Shown: one piece after another, positions 18,401 to 25,456 of the stretch
How the letters are laid out: the number at the start of each line of letters is the position of its first letter
Numbering within the stretch: the stretch's first letter is position 1
Origin: Pseudomonadota bacterium
Lineage (GTDB): Bacteria; Pseudomonadota; Gammaproteobacteria; Steroidobacterales; GCA-2729495
Length of the DNA stretch: 44,714 nucleotides
Direction of reading: 5' to 3'
NCBI GenBank assembly: GCA_963205295.1
Contig: CAUJIY010000142.1
Location: forward strand, 1 to 44,714
Program-made: the position numbers and the translations under genes
Notes under the pieces: model-generated
Seen by the model: the letters and a program-made list of their open reading frames with translations, nothing else
Databases searched by the model: none
What the model was told of the DNA's origin: nothing

Positions 18401-18829
18401 ATCGTGCTCAGCGGTACCGCCAGCCGGCCGGAGAGCCGGTTGTTTTCCGAGCCGGCGATGTCGGAGGCCGACGCGATCTCCTACCTGATCTCGGGTCGGC
18501 CGATGCAGAGCGCCAACGCCAACGACCGCTCGGCCATCGCCGGTGCGGCGCTGTCGCTCGGCGTGGCCCAGACCTCGCCGCTGACGCAGAAGCTCGGCAG
18601 CGCCGTCACGCTCGACGAGCTCGGGCTCGAGGGCGGCACGCTCGACGAAACCGAGGTCGTGGCCGGCAAGCAGCTCAACGACGATCTCTACCTGCGGTTC
18701 ACCTATGGACTGTTCAACCGCATCGGCACGGTGCTGGCACGCTATCGCATCGGCCGCGGCCTGAGCATCGAGGCGGCGAGCGGCGAAGACCAGTCGCTCG
18801 ATCTCATCTGGTCGGTCGAGCGCGACTGA
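15398..18829 (+). CDS. tamB: TamB, translocation and assembly module inner-membrane subunit
   Basis: A 1143-residue protein anchored by one N-terminal helix (WLASVLVVLFVAAAGVVAAL) with a very long periplasmic beta-rich body and a C-terminal TamB (DUF490) domain from ~residue 800. Conserved C-terminal blocks include EGKFGAYGKELTIEHGTLGF, then the ISYLISGRP segment and the final LSIEAASGEDQSLDLIW. TamB belongs to the AsmA-like group thought to form a hydrophobic groove carrying phospholipids to the outer membrane and to work with TamA. The GTG start lies within the tamA stop (GTGA), showing translational coupling. Confidence 0.94.
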   Translation: MILRWLASVLVVLFVAAAGVVAALTMTEAGSAWVAEEIEAFSDGAVRLDGVGGTLRGGLRVAAFAVRAGTTHVAATDVVLRVSARNLLGGRLVLRELAAGSVVIEIAADPQDSPQPFVMPTLAAPVPVVVEALHLGRLGIRAGDTAVEFQRVALAGAWVGTRLRVHRLGALFGPLAFGVSGEATLGPGLPLDAQLAWRLDTAALAGAGRVHGELARLQVRQVLLGPGPVSVTGTLAGLPETPRFEALVRWDELHRELPGVGAVHSKAGRLEVAGEPAAWRATLAAGLELPGWPAAQVAARAHGDTTRLVFERLDLDGDFGKAVARGVLGLDPAWRLRLEAVVPRLRIEALRPGLRGELAARLQLEAAAGEDTRLRVRDLRGRLMDRPLAGAGDLQFGSGTVAFKGLHLEAGPNRLRADGTLGDRLAGQFELVAPELGVLWPGLRGSLQARGSLAGSRARPVVDVVAGGEALALDDVALTRFDLSLRTDRGGRAHAALRAHALRIGGQALGDLDAALDGETGAHQLTVTLAGPLLDLRTTSHGGWNGSRLEHRLTDARLGHTTFGDWTLAGEPAIGIGAGTAAIGSHCWVQAPAELCVEEALWSAQRARLTARLRDFDLQRFAAWFPPDLAMTGVAQADVAVALAGGVLTGAVAWRQHGTMLYYTGGDEPLVTPLETVDFAVTLAADATVATLAVIGAEGLHLEAHGRMTGAPAMDTPLEARVQGALPDIAPLLPLFAPDVELAEVAGRFDLDATVGGSLARPRLTGAMRFSGGAAALPVAGVKIEDIEIALTGDGSDAYRLQGTARAGGLLRLDGELRPLEAGGPQVVVHLRGERLDAVRLTDRYVQASPDFTLRWAAAGLAVDGSVLIPRAEIVVRALPATAASPSPDTVVMDRTTATAPPETATPIRGEIALTLGRDVRLKAFGLDTLLEGTVKLSQGPDGEPRGFGVVRLMEGKFGAYGKELTIEHGTLGFAGPLDDPAVNLRASRRVDWEGKTVVAGIVLSGTASRPESRLFSEPAMSEADAISYLISGRPMQSANANDRSAIAGAALSLGVAQTSPLTQKLGSAVTLDELGLEGGTLDETEVVAGKQLNDDLYLRFTYGLFNRIGTVLARYRIGRGLSIEAASGEDQSLDLIWSVERD

Positions 18830-18841
18830 ACTCCCGCGCGA

Positions 18842-19498
18842 TCAGTCGAGTTCCTCGCGACAGCGGGTGGTGAGCGCGCGGATCTCGCCGCGCCGGCCCT
18901 CGTCGGCCACCTCCCGGCCCGGTCGTGGTGCGGCCTTGGCCGCCCTGTCGAGATGTTGCAGCCCGAGGCGGGGGTCGCCTTCGTCGCAGAGGAACTCGCC
19001 GAAGAAATAGTTGGGGTCGATGCCATCCGGATTGATCCTGAGCGCCTGCTCGAGGTGGCTGCGCGCCTTCTTGTCGCTGCCGAAGCCGATCGGGAAGCCC
19101 GGGACCTTGTGATAGAGCGTGCCGAGGCTGGTGTGGGCGGAGCCGTCGAGCGCCTTTGCGTCGATGGCGAGTGCAGCCTCGAGCTTCGCCTTCGCCTCCT
19201 TCGCGAGGCCGAGCGCGCCGAGGCCACCCTTCACGCCGGCGTAGGTGCTGAGCACGATGCCCTCCCAGATCAGCCCTTCGGGCCGCTGCGGGTACTGCGC
19301 GGTCAGCGCCGCGGCCTGTGCGGCAAGCTTCCCGAAGACGGCCTCCTTCTGCCCGGCCGGGGTGCGGTAGTTGGCGACGGCCCAGCCGTCGCGCACGGCG
19401 GTGAACGCGGCGTCGAAGGCGTCGTCGGCCAGCAGTGGGCGCGAGCCCGTGGCCAGGACGAGCGCCCCGAGCAGCACGTGGATGAGTCTGCGGTTCAT
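18842..19498 (-). CDS. Exported TPR-like repeat protein
   Basis: A 218-residue protein with a signal peptide (LIHVLLGALVLATGSRPLLA) and TPR-like helical repeats. Recognisable blocks are LDGSAHTSLGTLYHKVPGFPIGFGS at mid-protein, KKARSHLEQALRINP and IDPNYFFGEFLCDEGD. I know the type from other proteobacteria but not a function. Its ATG overlaps the stop of the short-chain dehydrogenase gene (ATGA), so it is the last gene of the five-gene operon starting at 23152. It may be a periplasmic accessory of that pathway. Its end faces the end of tamB, 12 bases away. Confidence 0.75.
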   Translation of the reverse strand: MNRRLIHVLLGALVLATGSRPLLADDAFDAAFTAVRDGWAVANYRTPAGQKEAVFGKLAAQAAALTAQYPQRPEGLIWEGIVLSTYAGVKGGLGALGLAKEAKAKLEAALAIDAKALDGSAHTSLGTLYHKVPGFPIGFGSDKKARSHLEQALRINPDGIDPNYFFGEFLCDEGDPRLGLQHLDRAAKAAPRPGREVADEGRRGEIRALTTRCREELD

Positions 19499-20340
19499 GT
19501 GGCCTGTCTCCTCAGGTGGTCATGGGCGGCCGGCACCCCGGCCGGGGTGTCCTTGCGGGCGTAGCGGCGGATCACGGGCAGCTGCTTCACGATGGCGCCG
19601 TCGACGATGCCGGGCAGCAGGGCATTGACGCGCGCGAAGAGCTTCTCCGGCCAGCCGACCACGGCCGAGGCGAGGTTCTTCTCGAGCAGCCGTCGCGCTG
19701 CGCGTGCCACCGTTCCGGGCGGATCCATGGCGACTTTCAGCGCCGCGTTCATCTGCTCGACGGCGCTGGTGTTGATGCGGGTGCGGGTGGCACGCGGCGC
19801 GAGGTGGTGTACGCGCACCGGTGAGCCGGCGAGCTCGCGGCGCAGGGCTTCGCTGAAGCCGCGCAGCGCGAACTTGCTGGCCGAGTAGGCCGCGTAGCCG
19901 GGATAGCCGATGTGGCCGAACACCGAGCCGATGAAGAGCAGGTACGCCTCGGGCTGCTGCCTGAGGTGCGGGAGCAGGGCCTGGGTCAGCAGCATGGGCG
20001 CGAGGATGTTGAGCGCCACGGTCTGCGTCACCTGCTCGGGCGCCAGTTCATCGTACAACCCGAAGTGGTTGACGCCGGCGTTGTTGACCAGTGCGTTGGC
20101 GTGCCAGCCGATCGCGGCCTGGCACAGCACGGCGCGTCCTTCGGCAGTCATGAGGTTGGCCGTTACCGTGGTGAGCTCACCGCCCCGCCCGGCGAGGCGC
20201 TCGGCCGTCGCGGCGAGCGCCGCGGCGTCGATGTCGGCGAGCATGACCGCGGCACCGGCGTCGAGCAGCTCGGCGGCGAGCGCCGCGCCGATGCCGCCGG
20301 CCCCGCCGGTGATGACGGCGCGCGCGCCGGCGAGGTTCAC
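19495..20340 (-). CDS. Short-chain dehydrogenase/reductase
   Basis: A 281-residue classical SDR. The Rossmann glycine motif T-G-G-A-G-G-I-G spans residues 11-18, an acidic residue follows strand 2 (MLADIDA, suggesting NAD preference), and the NNAG motif, the catalytic Ser (IGSVFGH) and Tyr-x3-Lys (YSASK) are all present. The C-terminal ~40 residues are hydrophobic with basic residues (PEKLFARVNALLPGIVDG), as in membrane-associated lipid-acting SDRs. The GTG start overlaps the stop of the haem-oxygenase-like gene, and its own stop overlaps the next start. The substrate is presumably a product of the ligase and oxidase upstream (inference). Confidence 0.88.
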   Translation of the reverse strand: MNLAGARAVITGGAGGIGAALAAELLDAGAAVMLADIDAAALAATAERLAGRGGELTTVTANLMTAEGRAVLCQAAIGWHANALVNNAGVNHFGLYDELAPEQVTQTVALNILAPMLLTQALLPHLRQQPEAYLLFIGSVFGHIGYPGYAAYSASKFALRGFSEALRRELAGSPVRVHHLAPRATRTRINTSAVEQMNAALKVAMDPPGTVARAARRLLEKNLASAVVGWPEKLFARVNALLPGIVDGAIVKQLPVIRRYARKDTPAGVPAAHDHLRRQAT

Positions 20341-21023
20341 GCCGTCCTCCGCGTACCGGTGGCCATCGGCACGACGACCTCGTCGAGTCCGCGGAACATG
20401 TCGCCGTAGAGCCGGAACAGGACGCGGGCGCATTGCACGATGGCCGCGTGGTCGGCGGGATCGGTGAGCCGCGCGAGGATGCCCTGCAGGTCGAGCACAT
20501 GCTCCTGGTCGAGCTTGCCGTGACTGCGCAGGTAGGTGAAGGCGGCGTCCGGCAGGCCGAGCGTGGCCTGGATGCGGTCGGCGGCGTCGAGGGCGAGGGC
20601 TACGCTGGTGCCTTCCAGCACGTACACCATGCCGAAGATGCCGAGCGGATTGCGCCGCTGTACGGTGTCGTAGACGTAAGCGACCAGGGCGTCGGTCGCC
20701 GGGTGAGGCAGAGCACGACGCACGGCATCGGCATCGCCGCCCGCAGCGGTGATGTCGGCGAGGATCCAGTCGTCGTGGCCGACCTCCTCCTCGAGGTAGT
20801 GGATCATCCCGCGCTGCAGCCACTGGTGGTGCTCCGGCAGGCGACTGCCGGCGGCCATCAGCAGCGGCACGGTGTGGCGTACGTGCTGGAAGGCCTGGCT
20901 CAGGAAGGCGAGGTAGCGCGGCAGCGTGATGCGCCCGGCGAGCGCCTCGGCGATGGCCGGTGCAGCCAGCAGATAGTCGCGGTCGGTCCGCGTCGCCGCG
21001 GCGAGTTGTTCATGAAAGCTCAT
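20337..21023 (-). CDS. Haem-oxygenase-like metal-dependent oxidase (TenA/UndA-type fold)
   Basis: A 228-residue all-helical protein of the iron-containing redox enzyme (haem-oxygenase-like diiron oxidase) group, often mislabelled TenA. Candidate metal ligands are E80-x2-H83 (EEEVGHDDW), E137 (YVLEGTS) and H175 with D172 nearby (KLDQEHV). The spacing is close to that of UndA, which decarboxylates medium-chain fatty acids. Typical TenA thiaminase Cys features are absent. It overlaps the ligase gene by 14 bases and the SDR gene by 3, so it is a core member of this operon. Substrate unknown; an oxidative step on an acyl chain is plausible (inference). Confidence 0.8.
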   Translation of the reverse strand: MSFHEQLAAATRTDRDYLLAAPAIAEALAGRITLPRYLAFLSQAFQHVRHTVPLLMAAGSRLPEHHQWLQRGMIHYLEEEVGHDDWILADITAAGGDADAVRRALPHPATDALVAYVYDTVQRRNPLGIFGMVYVLEGTSVALALDAADRIQATLGLPDAAFTYLRSHGKLDQEHVLDLQGILARLTDPADHAAIVQCARVLFRLYGDMFRGLDEVVVPMATGTRRTA

Positions 21024-22524
21024 GCCCGGTCTCCTGGTGCAGGTTTTCGATCTCGGCGGCGTAGCGGCGCAGGATCGCCTCGCGCCGCGGCCTGCCGTTG
21101 CCGGTCAGCAGGCCGTTGTCCACGGTGAAGCGCTCGACAAGGCAACGGAAGCGCGCGACGCGCGCGTAGGGAGGCAGCCGTTCGTTGGCGCGCGCCACAC
21201 TGGTGGCGACGGCCTCGGCTGTGGCGCCGGGACCCGCCGGCGTGACGAGGGCGACGACCTGTGCCCGGGCCTCGCCGAACACCACCGCCTGGCCGATCGC
21301 CGCCTCCTGGCCGAGTTCGCTCTCGATCCATTCCGGCGAGAGGTTGCGGCCGAAGGAGTTGATGAAAATGTTCTTCACCCGGCCGCGCACGTACACGAAG
21401 CCGTCGGTGTCGATCTCGCCGAGATCGCCGGTGGCGATGGTCGTGGCGCCCATCAGTGCCGCGCCGACGTAGCCGGTCATGATGCTGCCGCCGACGTGGA
21501 TCTCACCGTGCGCATCGACACTGATCCGCGCGTGTTGCAGCGGCCGCCCCACGCTGCCCGTGCGCCGCGCCTGAGGTGTATTCAGGCACACCACGGAGCC
21601 GCACTCGCTCAGGCCGTAGCCCTCGAACACCGGCAGCCCGGCGGCTGTGGCGCGTTCCAGCAACTGCGCCGATACGCGGGCCCCGCCAACCGCGAAGAAG
21701 CGCCCATCGGTGGGTGGGTTCCAGCCGGCCTCGGCGCCGGCAACCAGGATGCGCAGCAGCTCCGGTACGAGGATCAGGCTCTGCGGCTGGTGCCGGGCCA
21801 GCTCCGTGAGGAGCCGCGGCGGGTCGAGCGTGCCGCGGGCGATGGCGCCGGGCACCGCCGACGGCAGCAGGCAGGTCGCACCGGCGAACCAGGCGGCGTA
21901 CAGCCCGGCGACGTTCTCGAGCAGGGTGGCGAGCGGGAGCAGCGCGAGGTGCCGGTCGATGCCAAGGCCCGTCGCCACGGCCGCGACCGACCGGGCCACG
22001 GCCTCGAGCGTGCCGGCTGTCAGGCACACGCCTTTCGGCCCGGCGGTGCTGCCCGAGGTGTAGGTCACCTTGCTGGTGCCGGGTGGCAGCGGCGGGGGAT
22101 CGGCCTGACGTCGCTGCAGCAGGACGAGACCCGGGTGCGGCGCCTGCCCGGCCGGGGCGAAGCCGGCGTCGAGGGCCAGCAGCCGCTCCGGCTCATCGGT
22201 GAGCACGCTCTCCACGCCGGCGCTGTCGAGCGCGTGGCGCAGCTGCGCGCCACCGAAATGATGCGGCAGCGGCACGTTGATGCATGCCGCCTCGGCGAGC
22301 GCAAGGTCGGCAATCGCCCAGGCGCGTCCGTTGTCGGCGAGCAGGGCGCAACGCTGCGTGCCGCTGCGGGCGAGTCCCTGCGCCGTGGCGGCGACGGCGA
22401 CGAGCAGTTCGCCGGCCGCGAGCGCACCGTGGTCGTCGACGAGCGCGGCGCGGCCTGGCTGGAACCGCGCCAGGGCTGCGGTCAGTGCGGCAATGTCAGT
22501 TGCTCCGGGTGAGATCGCGCGCAC
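21010..22524 (-). CDS. AMP-dependent acyl ligase (ANL superfamily)
   Basis: A 504-residue adenylating enzyme. The P-loop-like motif YTSGSTAGPKG, the A5 motif GYGLSECG, the A7 motif ATGDLGEID and the hinge YVRGRVKNIF are clear. In the A10 region the usual catalytic Lys is Arg (LLTGNGRPRRE), which may weaken adenylate formation and favour another role. The family activates carboxylates, usually fatty acids, as acyl-AMP and then acyl-thioester. GTG 22524 overlaps the upstream gene by 29 bases. Its position between a thermostable-hemolysin-family gene and a haem-oxygenase-like oxidase gene suggests it supplies or binds an activated acyl group for that pathway. Confidence 0.85.
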   Translation of the reverse strand: MRAISPGATDIAALTAALARFQPGRAALVDDHGALAAGELLVAVAATAQGLARSGTQRCALLADNGRAWAIADLALAEAACINVPLPHHFGGAQLRHALDSAGVESVLTDEPERLLALDAGFAPAGQAPHPGLVLLQRRQADPPPLPPGTSKVTYTSGSTAGPKGVCLTAGTLEAVARSVAAVATGLGIDRHLALLPLATLLENVAGLYAAWFAGATCLLPSAVPGAIARGTLDPPRLLTELARHQPQSLILVPELLRILVAGAEAGWNPPTDGRFFAVGGARVSAQLLERATAAGLPVFEGYGLSECGSVVCLNTPQARRTGSVGRPLQHARISVDAHGEIHVGGSIMTGYVGAALMGATTIATGDLGEIDTDGFVYVRGRVKNIFINSFGRNLSPEWIESELGQEAAIGQAVVFGEARAQVVALVTPAGPGATAEAVATSVARANERLPPYARVARFRCLVERFTVDNGLLTGNGRPRREAILRRYAAEIENLHQETGHELS

Positions 22525-23152
22525 TGCGCCACGAGGGCACGTAACCGAGCATGACGCGCGGGTCGGTCTGGTAGTAGCTGCCCCAGTCGTCGCCGGTCAT
22601 GACGACGCGGGATTTGTCGGCCCGGCCGAGTTCGGTCAGGCCGATGCCGAGGTGGCGCATGATGCCGCGCACCGTGCGCGTGGCGGTGAACACCGTCCAG
22701 CGGTGGCCGCGTTCGAGCATGAACTGCGCCAGCACCTCGACCATGTTCATGGCCGTGGTGCAGTCGCGGCAGGCGAAGTTGCCGATCTCGGCGATATCCG
22801 CGCGCGTGACCGTCAGGGCCGGGAACCGCCGGGCGACGACGGTCTCGATCGGCTCACCGAGGTACTGCTCGAGATACAACGGTTCGCGGCTGGCCGGACG
22901 ATAGCCGGCGGCGCCGATGACGGTGCTGGTGGCATCGAACATGCCGATCAGCACCGGCATGAAGCGGTGCACGGCGGCGCCGTGCCGGCGGCGAAACCCG
23001 TCCTGGATGAAGGCTTCGAGCGCGGTACGGTCGGCGCTGTTCAGGCTGCAGCAGCGGATCCCGACCGGTGCGCCGGCAGCGGCTGGCCGCGGGGGCTGGT
23101 GGGTCGCCGGGGTGGTCTCAGGTGTCTGACATTCCAGCACAAAGTACTCCAT
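22496..23152 (-). CDS. Thermostable-hemolysin-family protein (possible GNAT-like acyltransferase)
   Basis: A 218-residue protein matching the Pfam thermostable hemolysin family, named from a Vibrio delta-VPH gene. Conserved blocks are RFMPVLIGMFDATS, REPLYLEQYL, AEIGNFACRD, RWTVFTATRTVRG and DWGSYYQTDPRVM. The layout resembles an N-acyltransferase (GNAT-like) fold rather than a pore-forming toxin, so a biosynthetic role is more likely than haemolysis (inference). No signal peptide is evident. The frame is open to GTG 23209, but ATG 23152 begins the conserved part. It is the first gene of the five-gene operon and is divergent from the sigma-factor gene. Confidence 0.82.
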   Translation of the reverse strand: MEYFVLECQTPETTPATHQPPRPAAAGAPVGIRCCSLNSADRTALEAFIQDGFRRRHGAAVHRFMPVLIGMFDATSTVIGAAGYRPASREPLYLEQYLGEPIETVVARRFPALTVTRADIAEIGNFACRDCTTAMNMVEVLAQFMLERGHRWTVFTATRTVRGIMRHLGIGLTELGRADKSRVVMTGDDWGSYYQTDPRVMLGYVPSWRSARDLTRSN

Positions 23153-23326
23153 TACCGGGTGTGCTGTGGGTGATTTCGTGGGGTGTTCGCACGGCTTGGA
23201 CGGCGCCACGCGGAAAAATCAATCGCGGCAGGCTGCCGGGCATAATTCCGGTGCCGGCCCGGCGCGGCCGGTGCCGCCGCCAGGCCCGATGGCGATTGAT
23301 TTCCTGACTGGATTCCGTCCAAGGCC

Positions 23327-23977
23327 ATGACAGCAGGACAGCACGAGGATGACGCCTTGCAAGAGGAGCAGCGGCTGGTCCGGCGCCTGCTGGACGGTGA
23401 GGAGCGGGCCTTCACCGAATTTTTCGACGAGTACCACGCCCGCCTGTATCGCTTCGCGCTGCCGCGCCTGAACGGCGATGTGGACTCGGCCCAGGAGGTT
23501 GCCCAGGCCACGCTGATCAGGGTGCTGCGCCGGCTCGACACGTTTCGCGGGGAAGCAGCCTTGTTCACCTGGATGTGCCAGATTTGCCGCCACCAGATCG
23601 TCGACCACCTGCGGAAAGCCGGCCGGCACGCCGACCGCGTGGTGCTGATCGAGGATAGCCCGGCGGTGCAGGCGGCACTCGATGCGATCCAGGCCCCGGC
23701 GGGCGAGCAGCCGGAGGCGCAGTACGAGCAGGGCCACGTCGGCACGCTGGTGCGGGCCGTCCTCGACCGGCTGCCGGCGCGCTACGGCGACGCCCTCGAG
23801 TGGAAGTACGTGGAAGGCCTGTCGGTGGAGGAGATCGGCGTGCGGCTCGGCATCGGCACGACCGCGGCGCAGTCCCTGCTGGCGCGGGCGCGCGGGCAGT
23901 TCCGTGAAGCAATCGAGAATGTGTTCGGTGCGGCCGCGGCGGCCGAGTTCATCGCCAGCGGCAGCTTCGGAGGGTGA
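23327..23977 (+). CDS. ECF-family RNA polymerase sigma factor
   Basis: A 216-residue ECF sigma factor. Region 2 runs from RAFTEFFDEYHARLYRFA through AQEVAQATLIRVLRRLDTF and FTWMCQICRHQIVDHLRK (-10 recognition). A variable linker (~100-140) precedes region 4, with LPARYGDALEWKYVEGLSVE and the helix-turn-helix EEIGVRLGIGTTAAQSLLAR. A possible -10 (CATAAT) lies at 23241-23246. It is 4 bases from the FecR-like gene, and the pair plus the TonB-dependent receptor form a surface-signalling module. The target promoter presumably includes the receptor gene. Confidence 0.93.
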   Translation: MTAGQHEDDALQEEQRLVRRLLDGEERAFTEFFDEYHARLYRFALPRLNGDVDSAQEVAQATLIRVLRRLDTFRGEAALFTWMCQICRHQIVDHLRKAGRHADRVVLIEDSPAVQAALDAIQAPAGEQPEAQYEQGHVGTLVRAVLDRLPARYGDALEWKYVEGLSVEEIGVRLGIGTTAAQSLLARARGQFREAIENVFGAAAAAEFIASGSFGG

Positions 23978-23981
23978 GTTC

Positions 23982-24989
23982 ATGAACGAACAGGCAACGG
24001 ACGACGAGGGACGCGACGAGCGCCAGCTGGCCGCCCTGATCCGCGATGCCGGGCGGCGCGAGCAGCCTGGCTCCGCTGCGGTTGCCGCGGCGCGCGCCGC
24101 GGTGGCCGCCGAATGGCGCCAGGTGGTGGCGGCACGTGCCAGGCGGCGCGCCGTGACGCGGCGCTGGTCGCTGGCGGCGGCCGTGGCGCTGGCCGGCGTC
24201 GCGATCTGGCTGGCGCTGCCACAGCTCGCGCCGGGCGTGGTCGTGGCTGCGGTGGAGCGCAGCGAGGGCCGCATCGAGAGCAGGCCGGATGGCTGGCTGT
24301 CGCGCTGGTCGCCGGTCGCGGCGGGCGCAGCGCTCGCCAGCGGCACGGCCCTGCGCGCGGCGCCGGGTGCGCGCGTCGCGCTGCGCGTCGGTGACATCTC
24401 GGTGCGGGTCGACGCCGGCAGCGTGATCGCGCTGGCCGCGCCCGACCGCATCGAGCTGCGCCGGGGAGCCCTCTACGTCGACAGCCGCGGCGAAGCTGCT
24501 GCCGAACTGGTGATCGACACACCCTACGGCAACGTGCGCCATCTCGGCACGCAGTACGAGACGCGCCTCGACGACGCCGCGCTGCGCGTGCGTGTGCGCG
24601 AGGGTCGCGTGCAGGTCGCGGCGGCCGGCCGGGCCATCGAGGCGCGCGCCGGCGAGCAGCTGACGCTCGCTGCCGGCGGCGCCGTGAGCCGCGAGCGCGT
24701 CGCGCCGAGCGGCGGCGAGTGGGCCTGGACCGAGGCCATCGCACCGGCGTTCGACATCGACGAGCATTCGCTGTACGAGTTCCTGCGCTGGGTCGGCCGC
24801 GAGACCGGTCGCGAGCTCGTGTTCGCGACACCGGCTGCGGAAAAGAACGCCCGCGAGCTGATCCTGCGTGGTTCGGTGCGGGGTATGACCCCCGGTGAGG
24901 CGCTCGCCGCGGTGCTGGTGACCACACCGCTGCAGGCCAGGGTACGCGACGGCGTGTTGCGGGTCGGGGTGCAGGACGAGGTGCGGTAG
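23982..24989 (+). CDS. FecR-like anti-sigma / signal transducer with C-terminal STN-like domain
   Basis: A 335-residue protein with a cytoplasmic sigma-binding region (~1-60), one membrane helix (WSLAAAVALAGVAIWLALP), and a periplasmic FecR domain (~90-230; note VIDTPYGNVRHLGTQY and RVREGRVQV). The C-terminal ~80 residues (FDIDEHSLYEFLRWVGRETG to VRDGVLRVG) look like a secretin/TonB short N-terminal (STN) domain. It should sequester the adjacent ECF sigma factor until the receptor signals. GGAGGG lies about 9 bases before the ATG. A REP array separates it from the receptor gene. Confidence 0.88.
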   Translation: MNEQATDDEGRDERQLAALIRDAGRREQPGSAAVAAARAAVAAEWRQVVAARARRRAVTRRWSLAAAVALAGVAIWLALPQLAPGVVVAAVERSEGRIESRPDGWLSRWSPVAAGAALASGTALRAAPGARVALRVGDISVRVDAGSVIALAAPDRIELRRGALYVDSRGEAAAELVIDTPYGNVRHLGTQYETRLDDAALRVRVREGRVQVAAAGRAIEARAGEQLTLAAGGAVSRERVAPSGGEWAWTEAIAPAFDIDEHSLYEFLRWVGRETGRELVFATPAAEKNARELILRGSVRGMTPGEALAAVLVTTPLQARVRDGVLRVGVQDEVR

Positions 24990-25013
24990 CGGCGCGAGCC
25001 GCGAGTCTTTCCC

Positions 25014-25401
25014 GTCGGGCTTGCGCCCCTCCCACAGCAGCCAGCGGTCCCGACTCCCTCTGTGGGAGCGACGCCAGTCGCGACTCTTCCTCGTCGGGGC
25101 TTGCACCCCTCCCACAGAATCCAGCGGTCCCCCTTCCTCCTGTGGGAGCGACGCCAGTTGCGACTCTTCCCCGTCGGGGCTTGCGCCCCTCCCACAGCAG
25201 CCAGCGGTCCCGCCTCCCTCTGTGGGAGCGACGCCAGTCGCGACTCTTCCTCGTCGGGGCTTGCACCCCTCCCACAGCAGCCAGCGGTCCCGCCTCCCTC
25301 TGTGGGAGCGACGCCAGTCGCGACTCTCCCCGGTTGGAGCTTGCGCCCCTCCCACAGAAACCAGTCGTCCCGCCTCCTGTGGGAGCGGCGCGAGCCGCGA
25401 C
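25014..25401. repeat. Array of five ~80-bp REP doublets
   Basis: Type B palindromes (GTCGGGGCTTGCGCCCCTCC) begin at 25014, 25093, 25173, 25253 and 25333, each followed about 45 bases later by a type A palindrome (TGTGGGAGCGACGCCAGTCG). The period is 79-80 bp. Between them is a short spacer with a conserved CCAGCGGTCCCG core. A variant type A (GGAGCGGCGCGAGCCGCGAC) ends the array, and a related half unit sits just before it at about 24989-25007. It fills the 467-base gap between the FecR-like and receptor genes; I see no gene inside. Confidence 0.9.
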
Positions 25402-25456
25402 CAGCTAGACTTTCCGCGCCGCACCGTCGCGGCTGGCTGGCGCTGTTGCATATCTG

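Noticed and set aside
18823-18848. Inverted repeat CGACTGA...TCAGTCG at the tamB / repeat-protein gene junction as a bidirectional terminator
   Set aside because: The arms coincide with the last codons and stops of both genes, the loop is 12 bases and there is no T-run; probably coincidence.
20337-21023. Annotation as TenA thiaminase II or a TenA-type transcriptional regulator
   Set aside because: The metal-ligand pattern E-x2-H, E, H and the lipid-enzyme neighbours fit the haem-oxygenase-like oxidase group better.
22496-23152. Literal reading of the thermostable-hemolysin family name as a toxin
   Set aside because: No signal peptide or pore-forming features, and the operon partners are metabolic enzymes; the name is historical.
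25014-25401. Regular 80-bp repeats considered as a CRISPR array
   Set aside because: The repeated unit contains two different palindromes, the intervening spacers are nearly identical rather than unique, and no cas gene is near. The same palindromes occur singly elsewhere in the window.
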